NCBI GenBank assembly: GCA_963804005.1
Contig: CAWDOP010000022.1
Coordinates: 31,821-95,820 of the forward strand
Length of the DNA: 64,000 bases
Direction: 5' to 3'
Source of the DNA: JAGXRK01 sp963804005
Lineage (GTDB): Bacteria; Bacteroidota; Ignavibacteria; Ignavibacteriales; Ignavibacteriaceae
Shown piece by piece: positions 61,582-64,000 of the stretch. The notes beneath the pieces were generated by a model. The model was not told where the DNA came from. It searched no databases and saw nothing but the letters and a program-made list of their open reading frames with translations. Within the stretch, counting starts at the first letter, position 1. Every line of letters starts with the position of its first letter. The position numbers and the translations under genes were made by a program.

Positions 61582-61770
61582 ACCTAACCCGTGCCTCAAG
61601 CCGAAAGCGTTTTCGCATTTGGCATTTTTGCAGTTCAAAAGTTTTTAGTTCCATTTCGGGTTTGTTGTTCAGCGAAATTTGTAAATGAAAGTTTGTTCTA
61701 ATTAAAAAGTTATTTAATAAATGTAGCTTTGCTGTTCTAGGGCAGCAGCTTAGGCACAATGCCGTTATAG
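61582..61770 (+). repeat. attC site between cassettes 1 and 2
   Basis: R'' ACCTAAC (61582-61588), L'' GTGCCTCAAG (61591-61600), L' CTTAGGCAC (61749-61757), R' GTTATAG (61764-61770). L'' and L' pair exactly except for one unpaired base in L'', the extrahelical base that directs integrase. Length 189 bp, longer than the usual 55-150 bp. Confidence 0.85.
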
Positions 61771-61779
61771 CCCATTAAA

Positions 61780-62529
61780 ATGAAGTACTTTACATTAATA
61801 TTATCATTGTTCATCTGCCTTGGAGCCATAAAAGCTCAGGAGGTTGATACATTCTATTTACATTATCCAATTTCTAAAAATGATACGATAATTTACAAGC
61901 GAATTATTCAATTTGATAAGAACGATAGTTTATATCATGTTCGGGATTACTATCCAAATGGTCAGATTCAAATGGAAGGAGCCTATAGTTCTTTTGATAA
62001 GAGGATCAAAGAAGAAAGCCTCTGGTGTAATTATAGGACAAATACCAAAGAAGCAGAATTCAAAGTATGGTACAAAAACGGCCAAATCGAGAGCAAAACA
62101 AACTTTTTAAATGGATTAAGACATGGACTTCATGAATATTGGTATTCGAATGGACAAAGAGAGTCGACGCAATATTATATAAACGGTCAAGAACATGGAA
62201 AATCTACATGGTGGAATATTGATGGTTCATTACAAAATGAATTGATTTTCGAAAAAGGATTAAATCAAAATCCCAAAGACGCAAATTACCATTACATATC
62301 TTACACGCCAAAAGAATATAATGACGATACGTTAAAAAAATGGCCATTGATAATTTATCTGCACGGAGGTTCAAGTAGAGGCAAAGATACAATTAAGCTT
62401 TATTGTTGCGGTATTCCTGACCAAATTTGGAGAGGGAGAGAATTTCCATTTATTATGTTGCACCACAATGTCCAATTAACCAAAGATGGTCTACTGACAA
62501 TTGGTTTGAGAACTTTTGTAAAGAAGTAA
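61780..62529 (+). pseudogene. Cassette 2: YwqK-repeat/hydrolase protein, first part
   Basis: Signal peptide (MKYFTLILSLFICLGAIKAQ). Residues 55-165 are MORN/YwqK-type repeats (YPNGQIQMEGAY, YKNGQIESKTNFLNG, YWYSNGQRESTQYYINGQ, WNIDGSLQNELIF). From residue 180 it enters an alpha/beta hydrolase (WPLIIYLHGGSSRGKDT, then EFPFIM) before the frame goes wrong (LHHNVQLTK). The hydrolase continues in another frame from about 62453. Secreted; substrate unknown. Confidence 0.65.
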
Positions 62530-62918
62530 CAACAAAATACAGAGTAGATACAAATAAAATTTATCTGACAGGAGTCAGTTTGGGTGGAGATGGAACATGG
62601 TATCTGGCTATAAAATATCCTGAAAAATTTGCAGCTATTGCTCCTATGAGTGGATTTACACGTCATATGGATTACATAATGAAAAATACTGATAAATTAA
62701 TCGATATCCCTATTTGGGCTTTTCATGGAAAGATTGATCAAGTGGTTCAATTTGAGGATACTGAATGGATGATTAATAAACTGCATGGGAAAAATAAGGA
62801 TTTAAAATTCACAGCAGTACCTGATGTTGGTCATTGGATAGATTGGTTGGTCTATCCTAAACAGGAATTATATGATTGGTTTTTAAAATATGATAAAAGA
62901 TCGAGATTTAAGAAATAG
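62427..62918 (+). pseudogene. Cassette 2: hydrolase part, resumed in another frame
   Basis: The native part begins about YYVAPQCPINQRW and contains the nucleophile elbow GVSLGGDG, AAIAPMSGF, the acid region PIWAFHGKIDQVVQFEDTEWM, and the catalytic histidine in DVGHWIDW, so the active site Ser-Asp-His is complete once joined. Resembles PHB-depolymerase or feruloyl-esterase-like hydrolases. One indel near 62453-62462 separates it from the first part. Confidence 0.7.
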
Positions 62919-62919
62919 G

Positions 62920-63102
62920 CTATAACAAGCGCCTCAACGCTGACCGCCATTTTAGTTCGGCGAATTTGAGATTTTTGAAATTGTGTTTTAGTTATAGTTT
63001 GTTGTTCTAAGTGTTCGTTTTAATAAACTAAATAATTTTTGGCAATTGTGCTCTACTTGTCTTCCCTGTTATGGGCGGAGGGTTAGGCGCAAGTCGTTAT
63101 AT
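62920..63102 (+). repeat. attC site between cassettes 2 and 3
   Basis: R'' CTATAAC (62920-62926), L'' GCGCCTCAAC (62929-62938), L' GTTAGGCGC (63082-63090), R' GTTATAT (63096-63102). One extrahelical base in L''. 183 bp. Its middle shares TTTGTTGTTC-like text with the preceding site. Confidence 0.85.
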
Positions 63103-63919
63103 GGCTAAGAATATGATTGAGTACATTAATTACTTTAATGAAGCAAGAAGAATATTTAAAGAATTCGGCTCAACAATCAGAGATATATTATTGGATGAAA
63201 AAAATCAACCATTCGAATTATATAATATGTTAGCAATAAAGCTATGTGAGAAAAAATCGAAATCGATTTCACTTTTGCTTACTAATCAACAATATGCCGA
63301 TGCAATAATTTTAACACGTCAAATAATGGAACTTTTATTCAATATTAATTGGATAAAACAATCATCTGGCGAAGAAAGAAATGAGAGAGTATATAAACTT
63401 GAAGCAGAACCATATTACAATTTTTCGCAGGAAATCCGCGATATGGAAATCAATTGCGAAAGCGATAATCCTGTATGGGATAAAGAAAATGTAATAGAAT
63501 TTAGAAAACTAATTGAGTTTGAAAAGGATTCATTCCCTTTTTTAGTTGAAGAATTGGAAGGTGGTGGTAGAAAATTTAAAAGACCTGAACCTTTTATTCA
63601 AAGATTAGACCCAGAACTGAAATTAAGATACTACCATTTGTATAGGTTTACTTCTTTATTTGTTCATCCTGGGCCAAAATTAAAAGAAGCTTTTTTAAAA
63701 AGAAATATTTCAGATTATAACCCTAACGATACTCTTCTTGAACCTACGAAACAGATTCTTGCTTACACTTTGTTATTTGAAGAATTAATTATGGGTTATG
63801 CGTGTGAAATATTTAAATATTTTAATAAGGATAAAATAGAATTAAGGGACAAACTATACGCTGATTTGGCGGTTATAACAGATAAAGCAAATAATGGATA
63901 TTTTGGAAAACCAATATAA
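63101..63919 (+). CDS. Cassette 3: DUF5677-like helical protein with HEPN-type Rx6H
   Basis: 272 residues from ATG at 63101 (MAKNMIEYIN); ATG at 63113 is an alternative, and the extension back into the attC site is rejected. Mostly helical. ADAIILTRQIMELLFNINWIKQ resembles the DUF5677 core with its RxxxE, and RFTSLFVHPGP carries an Rx6H motif like the HEPN ribonuclease active site. No membrane helix or signal peptide. HEPN proteins are common in defence and toxin systems; this is a suggestion, not proof. Confidence 0.65.
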   Translation: MAKNMIEYINYFNEARRIFKEFGSTIRDILLDEKNQPFELYNMLAIKLCEKKSKSISLLLTNQQYADAIILTRQIMELLFNINWIKQSSGEERNERVYKLEAEPYYNFSQEIRDMEINCESDNPVWDKENVIEFRKLIEFEKDSFPFLVEELEGGGRKFKRPEPFIQRLDPELKLRYYHLYRFTSLFVHPGPKLKEAFLKRNISDYNPNDTLLEPTKQILAYTLLFEELIMGYACEIFKYFNKDKIELRDKLYADLAVITDKANNGYFGKPI

Positions 63920-63942
63920 TTTGAGATAAATATCATTATGCC

Positions 63943-64000
63943 ATATAACCTCCTTAATCCGTAAGATTTATCAGCCTCCGCCATAAGCGGATAAATTTGG
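63943..64000 (+). repeat. Start of the attC site after cassette 3 (cut by window end)
   Basis: GCCATATAAC is the exact complement of the cassette 3 start GTTATATGGC. It continues CTCCTTAATCC, then a palindrome GATTTATCAGCC...AGCGGATAAATTT, unlike the two preceding sites. The right half lies outside the window. Confidence 0.6.

Larger units (their letters stand above)
60399..64000 (+). mobile_element. Integron gene-cassette array without a visible integrase (CALIN-like)
   Basis: Three cassettes in the same orientation: 60400-61764, 61765-63096 and 63097 to beyond the window. Each starts at TT of a GTTRRRY-like box (GTTAGGT, GTTATAG, GTTATAT) and its final attC starts with the exact complement (ACCTAAC, CTATAAC, ATATAAC), with complementarity extending over 9-15 bases, as required if each circularises. 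An integrase would be expected on the left; glnE lies there instead. Cargo is unrelated to the host genes. Confidence 0.85.

Overview
The window looks like a chromosomal contig from a member of the Ignavibacteria or a close relative in the Bacteroidota/Chlorobiota group. Three things support this. Type IX secretion C-terminal domains of the YPNPFNPSTKI type are encoded at about 23.7 kb and 46.6 kb, with a remnant at 3.3 kb. Base composition and codon use are AT-rich. Several promoters read as TTTG/TTG, about 19-20 nt, then TAnnTTTG. This is read from sequence alone; no database search was possible.

Layout. 0-1.4 kb: two GcvH-like proteins without the lipoyl lysine, one fused to a membrane-anchored response-regulator receiver. 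1.7-6.5 kb: a PLP decarboxylase, a composite pseudogene, an XRE regulator/membrane protein pair, an OsmC-like protein and a VOC protein. 6.6-13 kb: a TetR-controlled envelope operon (LolA-like protein, two FtsX-type permeases, ABC ATPase, outer-membrane barrel). It is interrupted by a 548-bp element that carries a GxxExxY nuclease-like gene between CACATAG-type terminal inverted repeats. A 75-bp gene-less copy of the same ends lies in the TetR-LolA gap. 13-19 kb: YIP1, TPR, isochorismatase-like, C39-like and ATP-grasp ligase genes. 19-22.4 kb: a tandem duplication of PQQ-repeat lipoproteins, plus 3' fragments of that gene and of a diverged ligase copy. 22.7-27 kb: a secreted type IX cargo protein and a cobalamin-riboswitch operon (btuB-like receptor and a DUF6580-like membrane protein). 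27-41 kb: housekeeping genes sdhCAB, obg, tRNA-Met(CAT), secG, dacB-like, LOG-like, rpsU, and assorted peptidase, redox and methyltransferase genes. 41-60 kb: AddB-like nuclease, M1 peptidase, greA, ribD, ribE, tilS, hpt, ftsH, a DGK1/VTE5-like kinase, DUF4837, DUF2723 and glnE.

60.4-64 kb: an integron gene-cassette array. Three cassettes are separated by attC sites of about 185 bp. Each cassette begins with GTTAGGT, GTTATAG or GTTATAT and ends with the exact complement. The two complete sites have L'' and L' boxes that pair with one extrahelical base. No integrase gene lies on the expected (left) side, where the neighbour is glnE, so this looks like an array without an integrase (CALIN type). 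The cassettes carry a coupled pair (winged-helix-like protein plus stand-alone class III nucleotidyl cyclase), a secreted YwqK-repeat/alpha-beta hydrolase, and a DUF5677/HEPN-like protein.

At least 11 single-gene frameshifts are visible, all to the right of 41.6 kb (AddB-like, M1 peptidase, DUF2723, glnE, two cassette genes). The roughly 30 genes to the left are intact. The indels where I could place a break look like one extra base, often in a short A or T run. Either assembly quality drops there or these genes are decaying; the sequence alone cannot decide.

The two most interesting items are the GxxExxY element with its miniature relative and the integron array with its cyclase cassette.
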